DNA of 64,000 nucleotides from Cocos nucifera (lineage: Eukaryota > Streptophyta > Magnoliopsida > Arecales > Arecaceae). Shown one piece after another: positions 11,658 to 23,017 of the stretch. The notes below the pieces were generated by a model that had not been told where the DNA came from, searched no databases, and saw only the letters and a program-made list of their open reading frames with translations. Positions within the stretch are counted from its first letter, which is position 1. Every line of letters begins with the position of its first letter. The stretch lies in the NCBI GenBank assembly GCA_006176705.1, contig QRFJ01003049.1, positions 1 through 64,000 on the forward strand, given 5' to 3'. Position numbers and translations under genes: made by a program.

Positions 11658-13982
11658 TGTTAGATATATGTGCCCTAGAAGCCAAAATTGGCTGACACTT
11701 GTAATACACTTCTAAGGGCAAAATTGTAATTTTGACTATAATAAATAAAATGGATTATTTTCTATCACATATGTGTATTTAGTGTCTGTGATACATCCTT
11801 TGAGTTAATGGTAATGATAATTCATATTTTCAAGAGTTGAAAATTTAAGACATGAATAATCATTATTAACTCATAAAATGCTTCCGACCATAGGATCATC
11901 ACGAGGATGGTGATTGATCTGAAAGATTGGTGTACAATCGCTTCTCTTTAGTAGATGAGTCTTAAGTCTACGGTGTGAAAACACCGGAGCGAGAGTACAG
12001 GTACTCGTTAGAGAATGAGAGCACTGAGCGTGACCACCTCAAATAGTCATTAGGAAGTCTACCTTCTCGTCAATGACTGACTCGATGCTGCAGTGGTATG
12101 TCTGATTTTTTGATCTGAGGTGCATCGACAGTTCACCTTAAGGGTGTTATAGTTTGACTACACCATTACTCGGCCTCCTAGCCATACGGAACCCTGAGGT
12201 GTATGTTGGCTATAGCATGTTCATTGTAGGAACTGGATTGCATCAAGATGGAATCTATCTACCTCGGTGGTAGAGGAGCAGCCCTATGATGATCATGAGA
12301 ATCAAGTCCAGAAGCCCATGGCCATGGCAGAGTGAAATAATAGAAAGAGTTTCTATTTAGGATTTCACATCGGACTTGAATCGAATGATTACATCATATG
12401 ACATAAACTAAGGTTTGACGAGTTCACCTTAACCCTAATCTGATCGGGGCTCAAGATAGAAGAACTTAATCATACAGATAGCTGCACCAAAAAGTTCGCA
12501 TTCAGCTCTGATGGTTGCCACCATATACTGCTAGGTGTCACTGGTGGATTTTGGGAGCAATTAGAATGATTTAGATGATCGATCATTCTAGCTGTTCGAA
12601 TCAGAAGAGTTCTGATCCATCGAAAGAAGTTTCAATGATGTCGATGATAGAAATCATAACATATCCCATTACCATACAGAACTGAACCTAACTGGATCAC
12701 ACAAACAAAGGTTTGAATCTGGTGATCATCAAATAAACTGATCCAGTTCAATTGATCTGAATGAGATTCAATTAGGTTCAAGAAAATTGTACTAGCACTC
12801 GATTGAACCTAACGTTCTTCTTTTACTATCATAAATAGTTGTCCCAACTGAGCCAAAGGAGTTTGTGCTCGATCAAAGGCCTTCACTAGGTCTGATTGGA
12901 GCCTGTCCAGGTCAGAAAAGGATTATCTTATTTTGTAAGACAATACCTGCCATTTTTGGTCACCTGTCATTTCTCATCCTTTGACTTTGGTCAAAAGTTG
13001 ACCTTTGACTGGTCAAATATTGACCATTGATACTTTGACTTCTGTCCATGTGTCACGCACCTATTGGAGAGCTGGTGGAGGCTTGTCCCCCTGCCAGAAC
13101 CTGACAAAGAAGATGGCACACGCCCCCTGCCAGAACCTGGCAAAGAAGAGGGCGCACGCCACCCACACGCCAAGGGTGGCGTGCGCCCAAGCTTGAGGCG
13201 CCCAAGAGTCCCTGTTGAACAGGGACTCCATCTCCTTATTGGATTTCGATTAGACTCCTCCTAAGAACCAACTTTGACTGATCTTAGACGCCATCTAAGG
13301 ATGAATCCAAGGGACTCTATTCCCACCAATCAAATTTAGATCTAATTTTATAAAGGGTTGTGATTGGTTGGGATGAAGAGGAGTTGGATCACGCATAGTC
13401 TATAAATAAGACCCTGCGCCCAACTCAAGGAATATCTGATAACAAAAATTCTCTACGCCCCAAGGCTGCCTCTCTCTTCCTCCTCCATACTAAGTTCATC
13501 TTCTCCCTCTCCTCTCCACACCCAAAGAAGTTTGAGATCTCAGTTGGTGCAATCTAGGCGAGAGAAAGGCGACAAAAAGCTAGAAGGCTGTGCTGCTGCA
13601 AAGGATAACTGCTGATCTTCGAAAGCTGTTTTGAAGATCCTCCAAATCAGATTCAGATCTGATTTTTGGAGACGTGATAGAGAAAAAGAGAATCTCCAGA
13701 TCCAGCCCGAGTGGATATTGATAGAGGCCAGGCAGTTGCGTGGCTAGATCCAGAACCTTCCGCTGCTTACAGGATCATCAATAGGTAATAGGATTACCCT
13801 ACATCAAGGTAAATTAAATCTGATTTAATTTATCTATATTTTATTTTAATTATTAGAATAATAAAAATCAGTTCTAAAACATTCTAGATCTGATTTGGAT
13901 CAAAGAGAAAAGTTTTAAAATATATCTCTTGATCCGATCAGATCTGATCGAATCTGGTCCGAAAAATCAGGATTTCCCTTCA
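11658..13982 (+). repeat. Copia-1 3' LTR
   Basis: Starts TGTTAGATATATGTG and ends CCCTTCA; 2325 bp, longer than the 5' LTR. The main length difference is an extra unit of about 37 bp (CCCCCTGCCAGAACCTG..) at about 13087-13160. TATA box at 13401-13410. Confidence 0.92.
13401..13410 (+). promoter_or_regulatory. Copia-1 3' LTR TATA box
   Basis: TATAAATAAG in the same context as 5257-5266. Transcripts from here would run rightward into 13983 onward, where I see no gene. Confidence 0.6.
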
Positions 13983-16900
13983 AATATACCTCCTCTTTCT
14001 TAATCAGGGCCATATTTGCCCACTCATATATCTACAAATGCACCTCCATTGGTCTTTTATCTTTGTCCTTCTAACCATCACCCAAGGCATTGATAATGTT
14101 TGCATATCGCTCACTCATGTCAAAGAACATATCGTCCTCTACATAGAATTCTCTCTCTCCCTCCCTCCCTCTGTGTGTGTGTGTGAATCTTCAGCACCTA
14201 TCATCACACGCAGGAATAACAGGTGAGATATGATTTCAGATTCATTTTTCAAAAATCAACAAAGAAGCCGAACATTAAAAAAAAAGGCAGTATAAAAAAG
14301 CATCAAAGAGCACACATCATGCAAACTATAAAGGATGAGATGCATATGTGCTCTAAGCAAATGGATTTGATAACCATTTCCATTTCATACATAATTTTCA
14401 ATGAAGAGGAACAACTAAAAGGATGATATTAAAAAGAGGTGGGATTAGCTGAACTGATGACTTTTTTTAAGTATTAGAACTAAACTAAGAAAAAATGCAG
14501 CCCAATGCACGAGGCTCTCACCATTGTGGGGTATGGAGAGGGTTAGACAAATGCAGCCATACTACCATATGCAGAGAGGTTGTTTCCATGTTTAGAACCC
14601 ACGATTTTCAAGTCACAATGGAGCAACCTTACTGTTGCACTAAGGCTTACCATCTATTAGAACACAAATTAAAAACTATAAATCGGTAGGAACCTGACAA
14701 TTAAATTTTGAACGATTTGTTCATCCAAGCTAAAATCAAATGGATCACATGACTTAGCCTATCGCTAAATCTGGAACCATTAGACTAGCTAGACCAACAA
14801 CGAAATCATGCACAGGTTTTCTAGGAACTACTTAAAGTATTGACCTATTCCTATAGTGCTTAATTCCTATGATAAGCATTATCTGTATATCCAAGATCCA
14901 AGCTATCCTAAAAGGGGGGAAGAGGAGGGAGGTGAAGAATATTGATTGGGTTTTCAATCTAACATACACTAAGCTTATCATTAAGGTGTCATCCAAGACA
15001 CAACTCTGAAGTTTTGGGAATAAAAGAAATATTTGGGGTAAATTCAGCTGCATCATGAGTAAGATTTTAGGTGGGGTGGCGTTATGATCTTAAAAACAAG
15101 CTTAGCAAATTTATCAGCCATTTGGCAGGAGGGCCGGTATCCAAGGGGTAACTGTTTCTTAAGCAAGGTTCAATTAGGACAAGGAAGGATACACGTAATG
15201 GGACATGACACTAGGATGTATTTATTCTCTCTTTGCTTCTTAGAAGTCGTGGAAACCAATGAAAGCTCTCAATATCATTAGGAAATGGATTAGTGACAAC
15301 ATGGAAACATGACGCTAAACATAATACCCAAAAAATATGAAACAAGTAGCGACACGACAGATACGTAGAAAGTTTGGGCCTTTCAAATTCATTCTCTAAT
15401 TTATTGACTGTCTTTGCTGCAGCATTTGAATCCAAGTACTTGGTTCGCTAGATTCTTTTATGCAAGTGAAACCCATAAAAGAGGAATCTTAACCGAAGAG
15501 TTTATAAGTTGTGAAATGTCCTGGGTTTTGCATTAAGTGTTTCTATGATGCGTGCCATCTCTGAGAACGGCCTCAAACAACATTGTAGGTAAACTTTCTT
15601 CAGTATCTTAGTGATAGCTTAAGCAAAATCGAATTGCAGTGATGGCTCGTCGGCAAGAAACAAAATCATATATATATAGTGAAAGAGCACGATTGATACG
15701 GGTCTTTCAACAGATTGTCATTTTTTAATCTGAAAAATCCTTTGCCTCCGAATGAATATAGTGATATCGATTTCCAAATGGAAGAAATGGAAGTATTTAA
15801 AGCCAAAAAAGCAAGAGAGAGGCAGTGGGAATCATACAAGTTCGTTGAGATAGTCAGCATATTTCGTGAATTCCTCTTTCATAATACAATTGGTAGCCAT
15901 CGTCCTCGGCTTCTTACTGGAGCTCAAAAGCGACGCCCCCACGACTGCAAGAACGATGCAGCAAAGCCAATGAGCGATGCGGTTGGCAAGGTAGGGCTTT
16001 CTTTCAATTGATTTCAAAGAAGATATCTAGGCGGTGTCTACATGTGAGAGTAAGAAAAAAACACAAAAAAAAAAAAAAAATAGTGCGAAACATGCGGTTA
16101 GTGCTACTACTTTGATGGACGCGATGGGGTTTGGTTGCCGCCATGAGAGAGGAGGAGGACAGGAGGTGGCGGCAGGACGAATACAACATCTGTCCCTTCA
16201 CCCCACCGCCTGGTCGGGGTTTTCAGAAGCGGGGAATGAAGAGATTGGTAGCGGCGGCGGAACCGGTGAATGGATTGGGCTGTCTTAAGGTCCAATTTTA
16301 CCCGGACACAAATTGGTCCAAAGCGACGTTGGTTCGGCAGTCGGGCCGACGGGCGGCTTAGATGCTTAAAAATGGGTCAGGCCGGATACATTTTTACTCG
16401 AGCCAGTCCAAAATTTATTTTTTAGGCTTCAAGTTGGACGTAGGTATGAAAAATTTTGAAAAACTCAGGTCCAAATCCGATTGGACCAACCCAATCCGAT
16501 TTTCAGCAATTCTCTTCTCGATTCCCTCTTAGAGAAGGCGACGGCATGCTAAAGGTCCAGCATTTCGCCGTAGAGCATGTCGGGCATGGCATCAAGGAGG
16601 GCGAGCACGTCGACAAGATCCTAGGTCAAGAATCAGGATGGTTTGGACCATGGCCATGCTAACGTTGCTAACATCAACAATGGATATCTTGGTGCATTAG
16701 GATTTGGAATGGATTTGCATTGATGAAACCGCAGCTCCTCCATCCTCGATCCCCTTCCCCCACTCCCCCCTATGGCACTCATGGCTCCTTCACCCTCGGT
16801 CCCTCAGCATCATGGCTCCTCCGCCCTCTGCCATCTGTCCCCCTCCCTCCCATCCCTCTCAATGCCTGTTGCTCCTCCGCCTTGCTTCACCTGGCTCCTC

Positions 16901-17084
16901 TACTCATGGCACCCTCAACTTCTCTACGCCACCCCCCTAACTCCTCGACCCGCCATGCCTAGTCAACGTTCTAATTTAGCGCTAGCTCCTTGATCCTCAT
17001 CTCGATCGTCTGTTGGAGCAAATCTCAGAGCATATGCATAGTGGATAGCGCACAATCAAGAATTGGTGAAATACGGGAGGTAAT
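13983..17084. other. Unassigned intergenic stretch
   Basis: About 3.1 kb with no gene I can support. It holds a TG microsatellite (14172-14185), an AT run near 15668, an A-rich run near 16058-16080, and a very C-rich stretch (about 16735-16960) open in all three plus-strand frames, which is a composition effect. Overlapping frames near 15715-16017 on both strands are about 60-100 codons, but none resembles a family I know. A host gene remnant cannot be ruled out. Confidence 0.5.
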
Positions 17085-18028
17085 TATTAGATGTATACTT
17101 TAAAAGCCAATTTAACTAATACATGTAATCTTTCTAGTAGTATAATTTTATAATTAAATTATTTACATAAATAAAATAGATTAATTTTTTATTCTTATTG
17201 TGTCATGTGTCAAATCATCCAAATAATTAATAAGATGATGACATATATTCTCAAGAGTTAAGAATTTGAGGCATGTATCATTGATGATTAATTTCTAAAT
17301 GCTTTCGATTGATGGATCATCGTGAGAATGGTGATTGATTCGGTAAGATTGATGCACGGATCACTTTCTTCTGAATAGACGAGTCTCGAGTCTACAATGT
17401 AAAAATACTGAAGCAAAAGTATAGATAATTATTAGAAAATAATGATACCGAGTATGATCAATATAAATAGTCAATTAGATGTCTACCTACTTGTTAGTGA
17501 CATACTCGATGCTATAGTGGTGTAAATATTTCTTAGACCTACGGTGCCTCAGCTATTTACAATGAGGTTACTATAATTTGACTGCACAATTACTTGGTTA
17601 CCTTACTAATCAAAATTTTATGGTGTATATCAGCTATAGTAGGTTCGTTGTAGAAATAGGATGAGCACCTAGATGAGATCTATTGATCTTAATAGATAAA
17701 GAGTAGTCTTATATTATTCATGAAATTGAGTTCAAAAGATCATGGTCATGGCAATATGAATGATGGAAAGAAGTTTTCATAGGATTTCATACTAGAGTCG
17801 ATTAAATCTTACATATGACTGATGAGGAATTTGACAAGTTATTCATAACCTTCATTATATCGAAACTTATAATAGAAGGACAGAATCGCATGGTAACTGC
17901 ACCTAGATGTTCATTTATTCAATTATGCTGAGATGCCACTATATATTGCTAGGTGTCACTGATAAATTGTAAGACCAATAAAAATTATTTTGATGATCAA
18001 AATATTCTTAATTAGTTGAATTAGAAGT
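17085..18028 (+). repeat. 5' part of a Copia LTR, cut by a Tat-like insertion
   Basis: Starts TATTAGATGTATAC, the aged counterpart of TGTTAGATATATG. It follows the Copia LTR through several landmarks: CATGTATCATTGATGATTAA, GGATCATCGTGAGAATGGTG (near 17311) and CACTATATATTGCTAGGTGTCACTG (near 17937). It stops at 18028, where the Tat-like element begins. The rest of this LTR should resume beyond that element but is not found, because Copia-2 and a probable deletion occupy the far side. No Copia coding sequence lies to its left, so it is a 5' LTR or a solo LTR. Confidence 0.75.
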
Positions 18029-19001
18029 TGTTGGGAATAAACCCCACTTCCATCGAAGTCCAGCTTAATGCTTAGCCTAATGTAATTGGTAATCATAGAA
18101 GAGCTTTGATCGAAAATTCTCCTCCAGCGGTCAAATATTAGTCGAACTCCTTCAGCCGACCGAACTTCTTTTAGATCTCTCCTTTAGACGGATGTATACA
18201 GGAGCCGAACTCCTTCTGAACTTCTTCCTCAATCGGATGTTTACAAGAGCTGAACTCTTCCAACGGTCGAACTCCTTCCAAACTCCTCCAGCGATCGAAC
18301 TCCTCTCGAACTTCTTCCAAACTTTTTCCACAATTGGACTCCTTCAGGAGTCGAATTTCTTTCGAACTTCTCCTTTAGTCGAATTCCTCCAGCGGATTGC
18401 TTCTAGATTTTAGCTAGCGCTCCTTCTGAATGATCCCCTCTAGTCGTATCTCCTTTAGAAGTTTGAACTCCTTTGGAATTGATATATGTCAAAGTTCTTC
18501 ATCGACCAATGCCTACTTCCTCTGAACTTTGATTATTGAATCTCAACGAACGATCACTATCAGTCTGATGACACCTCTCCATCTCCGTACCGAACTCTAC
18601 GTGGCTCCAAGCAGCTCAGTATCCGATAGCTACGGCTGTCACTATCAGTCTGCTACAGATGGCGCTATAGGCGGCACTCCCCTCCATGACAGACTTCATC
18701 AGACCTCAAGCGGTCCACTATCAGATGGCTGCAGTTATCACTATCAATTCGCTATAAGCTCTATCTATAAAAAGGGACCCTCTAGATATATTTTCTCTAA
18801 ACTCTCTTCTCCTTCCCAAAACTTTACCGAACTCTTTTCTGAGCACTCCATTTCTATTGGTCAGAAGAGCTGACTTGATCGTCGGAGGGTCCTACTGGAG
18901 CCACCACCATCGACTCTGGATGAAATTTTATTTTATAGGTCACCGACGGCGACCTCATCTTCCTCGGCTCCAGTTCGATCCAACATCAATCAGATTTTGC
19001 A
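18029..19001 (+). repeat. 5' LTR of the pol-deleted Tat-like element
   Basis: Starts TGTTGGGAATAAACCCC and ends TTTTGCA; about 973 bp. The U3 (18120-18420) is a run of degenerate repeats on CGAACTCCTTC/CAGCGGTCGAACTCC words, the reverse complement of those in the 1072-1992 LTR. TATAAAAAGG lies at 18766-18775. The right end is set by comparison with the LTR at 1072 and by the following primer-binding-like site. Confidence 0.82.
18766..18775 (+). promoter_or_regulatory. LTR TATA box
   Basis: TATAAAAAGG, shared by all three Tat-like LTRs in which this region is present. Confidence 0.6.
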
Positions 19002-19131
19002 ACAACAAAATTGACGCTAGAGGAAGGGTCCTTTATTCCTAAGGTACCTTTATTCTAAAAGGAGTGCTCAGTTGACCCTACCGATCTTCTTCTTCAAGGT
19101 TCATCTCCATCCTCTTCCTCAATCCTAAGAA

Positions 19132-20480
19132 ATGTCTCCAAAGAAGGTGACTATCAGGAGATCTATCACTTCTACCGTCAGATCTGCCTATTCTGGCTCT
19201 AGTGCCGGTGCTTCAACCCCCACCTCCATCGACAGTCATGGTAGATCTGGAGCAGTTTAACCTACTGATGCAGCGGATTTAAGGCCTCACCAAAATGGTG
19301 CAGGCCATGCGGCAGCTTCCGATGGTAGTTTCATCAAAAAATTCACCATCGAGATATCAGGAATCGATCTCAAAGAGGAGCACTTGGGCTAGCATACCCA
19401 TCGCTCCTAAGAAGGAGAAATAGAGAGTAGAGGATCCTTGCTTGGATCATGGATCTTCTTCGAAAGGGATCTTTCCTATCCATGGTTGGAAGCCTTCCAA
19501 GACCTACAATCGAGTTAACGTCCTCGATTAGAAACTGTGAAAGATGGATCGACAGATTGAGAAGCTCGGCCATATCATCCTAGCTCACCATGATGACATC
19601 CGCACCGATCCTCCTTTCTCTTTCCGAATTATGCAAGAGTCCATTCCATCGAACTTCAAGCTTCCCTAATTTGAAAGCTACGATGGAATCTCTAATCCGA
19701 TCGATCACCTAGAAGCCTTCCGGATCATGATGTTGCTCCGTGGTGCACCAGATGCCATATTATACCAAGCTTTTTCATCTATCTTAAAGGAAGCAGTAAG
19801 AAACTGATACTCGATATTGAAGTCGAGTAAGATCTTCTCATTTGATCAAATGAGCCATTAGTTTGCGGCTCACTTCATCAACAATCGACGTCCGCACTGA
19901 GGTTCGAATTTCTTGATGAACATCAAGCAGAAGGAGGAAGAATCCATCTGGGCTTATATCATCCGATTTAATACTACTACGTTGGAGGTCTGGAATTTGG
20001 ATCAATCAGTTGTGATGGCCGCACTCAAGGATGGCCTTCAGAAGAATAATTTGCTATTCTCCCTGAAGAAGAAGTACCCCAGGAACTTTATCGATCTATT
20101 CGCTCGAACCGAGGGATATGTCCATACGGAAGAAGCCTTCAAGTTGAAGGATGAAGAAGCCATAGGAGAGCGACAGACAGACGAGTCTAGCAAATCCATG
20201 GCTGATGGAGGGCCGAATAAAGTTTGGCTATGCTCAAGGACTCCCTCCGAGTGCAAGCGAGGCCAAACTTTTCCTCGAGCTCATCATCAAAGAAGCTCCG
20301 ACAGAAGGGCGCAAAGAAGTTCTTCCTCTTGAAAGTTTCATAACTACGCCCCCTCAATGCTCCACAGACGTCGGTCTGAAATAAGCCAATGGCGCTACCA
20401 TAGCTAGAACCACCAATGAGAGAGGAACAACAAGGAGATCGACCGCATCCCAGCATCATCAACGCTATCTCTGGGGGGGC
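19132..20480 (+). pseudogene. Tat-like gag, decayed
   Basis: ATG at 19132 opens a basic, Ser/Thr-rich N-terminus (Met-Ser-Pro-Lys-Lys) like the Met-Pro-Pro-Arg-Lys start of the copy at 953. The gag domain runs from about 19640 (FKLP..ESYDG.SNPIDHLEAF) through MNIKQKEEESIWAYI and LKDGLQKNNLLFSL to about 20160, with stops near 19250, 19668 and 19806. The longest open part is 19913-20332. At about 20450 the frame reads IINAISGG, wording typical of the gag-protease linker of Tat-type Gypsy elements. A stop follows and the protease domain is absent. Confidence 0.82.
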
Positions 20481-20519
20481 TTAATATTTCGACGAGCCGC
20501 CATCTCTCAATCTCAGAGC

Positions 20520-20630
20520 CAGGGAAAGCTTGCCCCGAATTGGAAAGGCCTATATGAAATAGAGGAGGTCATCCGGTCCAAAATTTATCGAGTGAAGAAG
20601 CTCGGAGGAACAACGCTCCCACAATCTTAA
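20520..20630 (+). pseudogene. C-terminal scrap of Gypsy integrase
   Basis: 37 codons reading QGKLAPNWKGLYEIEEVIRS and then a KIYRVKKLGG stretch to a stop. This resembles the end of Gypsy integrase (GKLAPNWEGP..I..V...TYRL), which normally lies several kilobases downstream of gag. Its position only about 60 bp after the gag-protease linker shows that pol was removed by an internal deletion. Confidence 0.72.
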
Positions 20631-20739
20631 AACTCAGAGAATCTAAGAATATACTATTAATAATTTTTCTTCAATAAAACTCCTCCATTTCAACATTATT
20701 ATTTCTCGATGCATAAACTATCTGATGATAGGGAAGAAG

Positions 20740-21255
20740 CAATCAATAATGGCCATATTAGGAAAAGAAGGAGAATCTCATCCTAACATAAGCAAGTCGA
20801 AAGCCTCATTCATTTTAGATGAGATGGGAGGAGAAGCCCTGATAATGATCCTTATGTGCCCCCACAGCCCGTTAGGAACAGGAGAAGAACCTCGTCCTAA
20901 GGTGAGCAAAATCAAAGGCCTCGTTCATTTTAGACGAGATAGGGAGAGGATCCTAACAACGGCCCTATATGCCCCACAGCCTATTAGGAATAGGAGGAGA
21001 ACCTCATCCTAATGTGAGCAAAGTCGAAGGCCTCGTTCATTTTAGACGATGTGAGAAGAGAGGCCCTGATAATGGCCCTAATGTACTCCTATAGCCCATT
21101 AGAAATAGGAAGAGAACCTTGTCCTAACGTGAGCAAAGTCGAATGCCTCATTCATTTTAGATGAGGTGAGAGGAGAGGCTCCGACAATGGTCCTAATGTG
21201 CTCCTACAGCCTTTTAGGAATGAGAGGAGAACCTTATCCTAACAAAAGCAAAAAT
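20740..21255 (+). repeat. Tandem array, unit about 115 bp
   Basis: Four to five degenerate copies. The landmark GGAGAACCT(C/T)(A/G)TCCTAA recurs near 20766, 20880, 20993, 21109 and 21224, followed each time by GAGCAAA, a TCATTTTAGA(T/C)GA block and a CAGCC..TTAGGAA block. It lies in the 3' untranslated part of the Tat-like element. The long plus-strand frame here is a by-product of the repetition. Confidence 0.82.
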
Positions 21256-21289
21256 TAGAACCTCGTAGACCAAAGACGTAGAGATGAGT

Positions 21290-22935
21290 TCTCCTTCAAC
21301 CTTGGCTGGAGATAAGATCTCTCTGGAGCTTCAACTTTAGCAAGAGATGAGATATCCTTCAACCTCGACTGGAGATAAGATCTTCCAGCTCAACTTCAAC
21401 TCAATCTCGACGTAAGATAAGATCTTTCCTGAGCTTCAAAGTCTACGTCAACGGAGATAAGCTTCTTCAACCTCGACTGGAGATAAGATCTTCCCGAGCT
21501 TCAACGTCTACATCAATAGAAATAAATCTTCTTTAACCTCAGCTGAGATAAGATCTCTCCCGAGCTTCAACCTACGTAAAAGGATAAGATCTCCTTCAAT
21601 CTGGGCTGGAGATAAAATCTCCCCGAGCTTCAACGCCCATCAAACAGGAATAAGATCTCTCACCTGGCTGAAGATAAGATCTCTTCCGAGCTCAACTTCA
21701 ACGTCAACCTCGGTGGAGATAAGATTCTTCTGAGCTTAACGTCTACATCAACAGGAGATAAGATCTCCTTCAATCTCGAGATAAGATCTCCTTCGAGCTT
21801 CAACGTTACATCAATAGGAGATAAGACTCTTTAACCTCGATAGATAAGATCTCCAAGCTTCAATATCTACATCAATTGAGATAGATCTTCTCAACCTCAG
21901 CTGAGATAAGATCTCCTCCAAACTCATTGTCTACATCAACAGGAGATAGATCTCCTTCAACCTCGCTGGAGATAAGATCTCCCCCAAGCTTCAACATCTA
22001 CGTCAATAGGAATAAGATCTCCTTCAACTCGATTGGAGATAAGATCTCCTACTTCAACTTCAACGTCAACCTCGGTTGGAGATAAAATCTCCTCCAAGCT
22101 TCAAAGACTACTCAACAGGAGATAAGATCTCCTTCAACCTAGCTGGAGATAAGATCTCCCCTGAGCTTCAACTTCAAAAGAAGATAAGATCTCCCCCGAG
22201 CTCCCCCCGTCAGAGGCTTCAACCTTCCACTAATCTCGGCTGGAGATAAGATCTCTCAAGCTTCAAAGTACTCAACAAGATAAGAGCTCCTTCAACCTCG
22301 GTTGAGATAAGATCTCTCTCGAGCTTCAACTTCAACAACGTCAACCTCAATTGGAGAAAAATCTCCTCTTCAATCCCCCGAAAATCGGGATAGAGATAAA
22401 TCTCCTTCAACTAGGCAGAGATAATCTGCCGAACCTTCAATTCAATGTCAACCTCAGCTATAAATCTCTCCCGAGCTTCAAAGTCTACATCAACAGAAGA
22501 TAAGATCTTCTTCAATCTTGGCTGAAGATAAGATCTCTCTCGAGCTTCAACTTCAATGTCAACCTCGACTGGAGAAACATCTTCCTCGAGCTTCAAAGTT
22601 AACGTCAATAGAAGATAAGATCTTCTTCAACCTCGACTGGAGATAAGATCTTTCCTAAGCTTCAACTTCAATGTCAACCTCGGTTGGAGACAAGATCTCC
22701 TCCGAGCTTCAACTTCAACGTCAATCTCGATAGGAGATAAGATTTCTCCCGAGCTTCAAAATCTACGTCAACAGAAGATAAGATCTCATTCAACCTTGGC
22801 TGAAGATAAGATCTTCCTCGAGCTTCAACTTCAACGTTAACCTCGACTGAAGACAAAATCTCCTCCGAGCTTCAACTTCAATGTCAACCTTGGCTAGAGA
22901 TAAGATCTCCCCTGAGCTTTAACCTGAACTGGTTC
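21290..22935 (+). repeat. Satellite-like array on GGAGATAAGATCTCC words
   Basis: About 1.65 kb made of a short word (GGAGATAAGATCTCC and variants) alternating with linkers CTTCAACCTCGGCT and CCGAGCTTCAACGTCTACATCAACA. The full double unit is about 65-70 bp. I count more than 35 imperfect occurrences of the GATAAGATCT core. Copies are degenerate, with many small deletions, so the array is old. It ends just before the polypurine tract of the Tat-like element, so it is part of that element's 3' untranslated region. Confidence 0.85.
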
Positions 22936-23017
22936 AGAGCCCTGAAGAGGACTTCGGCAATCACCTTTTTTGTACTCACTTCCTTCGAATTTTGAACTCA
23001 AAAGTGGGGAAGACTAT

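Larger units (their letters stand above)
3557..13982 (+). mobile_element. Copia-1, structurally complete Ty1/Copia LTR retrotransposon
   Basis: A 10.4-kb element with two long LTRs (3557-5837 and 11658-13982), a primer-binding site matching initiator tRNA-Met, a 1.9-kb leader, gag, protease, integrase, reverse transcriptase and RNase H in Copia order, and a polypurine tract before the 3' LTR. The flanking 5-mers are GATAT (3552-3556) and AATAT (13983-13987), a target duplication with one mismatch. The LTRs differ at many points, including an extra repeat unit in the 3' copy, so the insertion is not recent. Internal frames carry stops and frameshifts, so the copy is probably defective. Copia-2 at 23921 is a close relative. 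Confidence 0.93.

Noticed and set aside
11058..11721. Minus-strand frames of 111-122 codons
   Set aside because: Antisense shadows of Copia-1 RNase H.
16704..16993. Three overlapping plus-strand frames rich in Pro, Ser and Leu
   Set aside because: The stretch is C-rich and has few stops in any frame. There is no domain, no splice context and no neighbour evidence.
22219..22856. Three minus-strand frames of 60-65 codons with similar peptides (EVEARERSYLQPRL.., SSVDVDFEAREK..)
   Set aside because: They are translations of the tandem array at 21290-22935. The apparent protein repeat only reflects the DNA repeat.
20740..22935. Regularly spaced repeats that could be taken for a CRISPR array
   Set aside because: Both units and linkers repeat, lengths vary, copies are degenerate, and the array lies inside a plant LTR element with no cas genes. 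It is a tandem repeat.
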